From NCBI GenBank assembly GCA_029934875.1, contig JAOZLK010000268.1, forward strand, positions 1-6,476: a stretch of DNA of 6,476 nucleotides, read 5' to 3'. This DNA is from Bacteroidales bacterium (GTDB taxonomy: Bacteria > Bacteroidota > Bacteroidia > Bacteroidales > GCA-2748055). The position numbers and the translations under genes are program-made. This document shows positions 6,156 through 6,476 of the stretch, in pieces. The notes beneath the pieces were generated by a model that was not told where the DNA came from, did not search any database, and was given only the letters and a program-made list of their open reading frames with translations. Each line of letters begins with the position of its first letter. Positions within the stretch are counted from its first letter, which is position 1.

Positions 6156-6476
6156 ATGAGAATCATCGCTGCTATTATCTTCTTATCCTCTCTTATTTTG
6201 AATGTTGAAGCACAAATAAGCTTCCCATCTCAATCTGATTTCAAATATCTGAAAGGGAGCAATGCCACGGAACTTCAGGCAGCATGGATGCTTCCTGAAT
6301 TTGATGACAATCTATGGCCTTCAGGAAGGGCACCGTTCTGGTACGGAGACGGAATGGGTGGAACTGTGTTGGATGATATGCAGTACAATTACTCCACAGT
6401 GTACCTTCGCACCTCTTTTCAGTGCGCGAATGTTGAATCACTTGCTAATGTTGTTTTCAGTGTGGATTATGACGAT
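6156..6476 (+). CDS. Exported protein with N-terminal beta-sandwich-like domain (3' end outside window)
   Basis: The frame is open from ATG 6156 to the window edge, 107 residues, with no stop. Residues 1-19 are a Sec signal peptide (MRII, hydrophobic core, VEA then Gln20). The following stretch carries EFDDNLWPSGRAPFWYGDG (48-66) and YNYSTVYLRTSFQC (77-90). This pattern, F-D-D-x-x-W-P-x-G then Y-G-D-G then a Y-S-T-V-Y-x-R strand, is common in N-terminal jelly-roll-like regions of large exported Bacteroidota and Planctomycete proteins, often ahead of CotH, lamin-tail or carbohydrate-active modules. The catalytic or binding part, if any, lies beyond the window, so no function is assigned. The start is 5 bases after the preceding stop, so it almost certainly belongs to the same transcription unit. 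Confidence 0.8.
   Translation, partial: MRIIAAIIFLSSLILNVEAQISFPSQSDFKYLKGSNATELQAAWMLPEFDDNLWPSGRAPFWYGDGMGGTVLDDMQYNYSTVYLRTSFQCANVESLANVVFSVDYDD

Noticed and set aside
6241..6441. Minus-strand open stretch near the window end
   Set aside because: It is antisense to the + strand exported protein, which has a signal peptide and family-like motifs and a start 5 bases after the previous stop.

Overview
The window looks like a piece of a Bacteroidota genome, probably an environmental or uncultured Bacteroidales/Marinilabiliales-type organism. Four things point that way. The non-coding DNA is strongly AT-rich and the starts are preceded by A/T-rich tracts rather than clear Shine-Dalgarno sites. 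There is a short-signal lipoprotein (lipobox Cys19). There is a GxGYxYP-type putative glycoside hydrolase, a family typical of this phylum. The last gene is a secreted protein whose N-terminal beta-sandwich-like motifs are common in Bacteroidota exported proteins. All convincing genes are on the + strand. No tRNA, rRNA, CRISPR, transposase or clear intrinsic terminator was seen.

Layout. Positions 1-48 may hold the 3' end of an upstream gene. They are followed by an AT-rich leader (49-209) that probably carries a promoter. A small unrecognised ORF (210-476) overlaps by 14 nt the start of a large two-domain protein (463-2403). That protein has an N-terminal PfkB/RfaE-type sugar kinase and a C-terminal HAD phosphatase with a large cap. 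Its 3' end overlaps by 35 nt a GmhA-like SIS-domain phosphosugar isomerase (2369-3004). After a 26-nt gap comes a predicted lipoprotein with a sialidase-like (BNR/Asp-box) beta-propeller (3031-4365). After a further 33 nt comes an exported GxGYxYP-family protein (4399-6150). Five nt later begins an exported protein cut by the window edge (6156-6476).

How the genes may work together. The two overlapping cytoplasmic genes supply three activities: isomerase, kinase and phosphatase. In the ADP-/GDP-heptose pathways these functions (GmhA, HldA, GmhB) convert sedoheptulose 7-phosphate to heptose 1-phosphate. Here kinase and phosphatase are one polypeptide, and the phosphatase is not of the classical GmhB type. 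No nucleotidyltransferase is in the window, so the actual sugar and the direction (biosynthesis or salvage) are open. The three downstream proteins are predicted to be exported and two look carbohydrate-active. One reading is that they process an extracellular glycan whose sugar is handled by the cytoplasmic module. The alternative is that two functionally separate blocks happen to be adjacent. The close spacing supports one transcription unit, but no SusC/SusD pair, transporter or regulator is present to define the locus.
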